Source: an uncultured Bacilli bacterium
GTDB taxonomy: Bacteria > Bacillota_I > Bacilli_A > RFN20 > CAG-826
DNA: 15,355 bases
NCBI GenBank assembly: GCA_934162685.1
Contig: CAKPJO010000015.1
Location: 1-15,355 of the forward strand
Reading direction: 5' to 3'
The position numbers and the translations under genes were made by a program. Below the pieces are notes generated by a model that had not been told where the DNA came from, searched no databases, and saw only the letters and a list, made by a program, of their open reading frames with translations. Below are positions 15,304-15,355 of the stretch, in pieces (position 1 is the first letter of the stretch; the number at the start of each line of letters is the position of its first letter).

Positions 15304-15355
15304 CAAAAATATATAAAAAATCGCTTACATGATAAATATGTAATGCGTAAGCTTA

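Noticed and set aside
1..15355. CRISPR arrays, tRNA/rRNA genes, insertion-sequence ends
   Set aside because: No spaced direct repeats, no tRNA cloverleaf or rRNA segment, and no transposase or terminal inverted repeats were found on reading both strands.

Overview
The window is AT-rich DNA from a low-GC Gram-positive-type bacterium, either Bacillota or an Acholeplasma-like or uncultured gut Mollicute. The evidence is strong Shine-Dalgarno sequences (AAGGAGG type), lipoprotein signals, a CcpA/LacI-type operator, MsmX-dependent-type sugar permeases and a Bacillota-type Rhs sequence. One gene ends in TGA and tryptophan is TGG throughout, so the standard bacterial code fits and the Mycoplasma code (TGA = Trp) does not. 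No rRNA, tRNA, CRISPR array or transposase was seen.

Layout. (1) Positions 1-3661, minus strand: a carbohydrate ABC-importer operon in the order LplB/YteP-type permease, LplC/YtcP-type permease, lipoprotein binding protein, then the first codons of a glycoside hydrolase that runs off the window. A near-consensus cre operator lies just downstream of its predicted promoter. (2) Positions 3722-4592, plus strand: a single secreted or lipid-anchored NodB-type polysaccharide deacetylase. (3) Positions 4589-11346, minus strand: a tight five-gene operon of GH13 alpha-glucosidase/amylase, GH1 beta-glucosidase, DUF624 (YesL-like) membrane protein, Gfo/Idh/MocA oxidoreductase and GH36 alpha-galactosidase. 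(4) Positions 11503-13731, plus strand: a 5'-truncated Rhs gene (core end, glycine-zipper segment and a variable C-terminal domain of unknown type), followed 2 bases later by a membrane-anchored partner that is a candidate immunity protein and seems to carry a one-base frameshift near its end. (5) Positions 13827-15123, minus strand: a galactokinase-type GHMP kinase with a clear promoter and a bidirectional terminator shared with the Rhs unit. (6) Positions 15196-15303, minus strand: a short remnant of the C-terminus of a GHKL histidine kinase.

How the genes work together (inference). The importer would bring in oligosaccharides, powered by an ATPase encoded elsewhere. The cytoplasmic GH36, GH1 and GH13 enzymes, none with a signal peptide, would split alpha-galactosides, beta-glycosides and alpha-glucosides, and the kinase would phosphorylate the released galactose. 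The Rhs/partner pair lies on the opposite strand between galK and the hydrolase operon. It looks like an inserted or decayed polymorphic-toxin tip and is the least ordinary part of the window.
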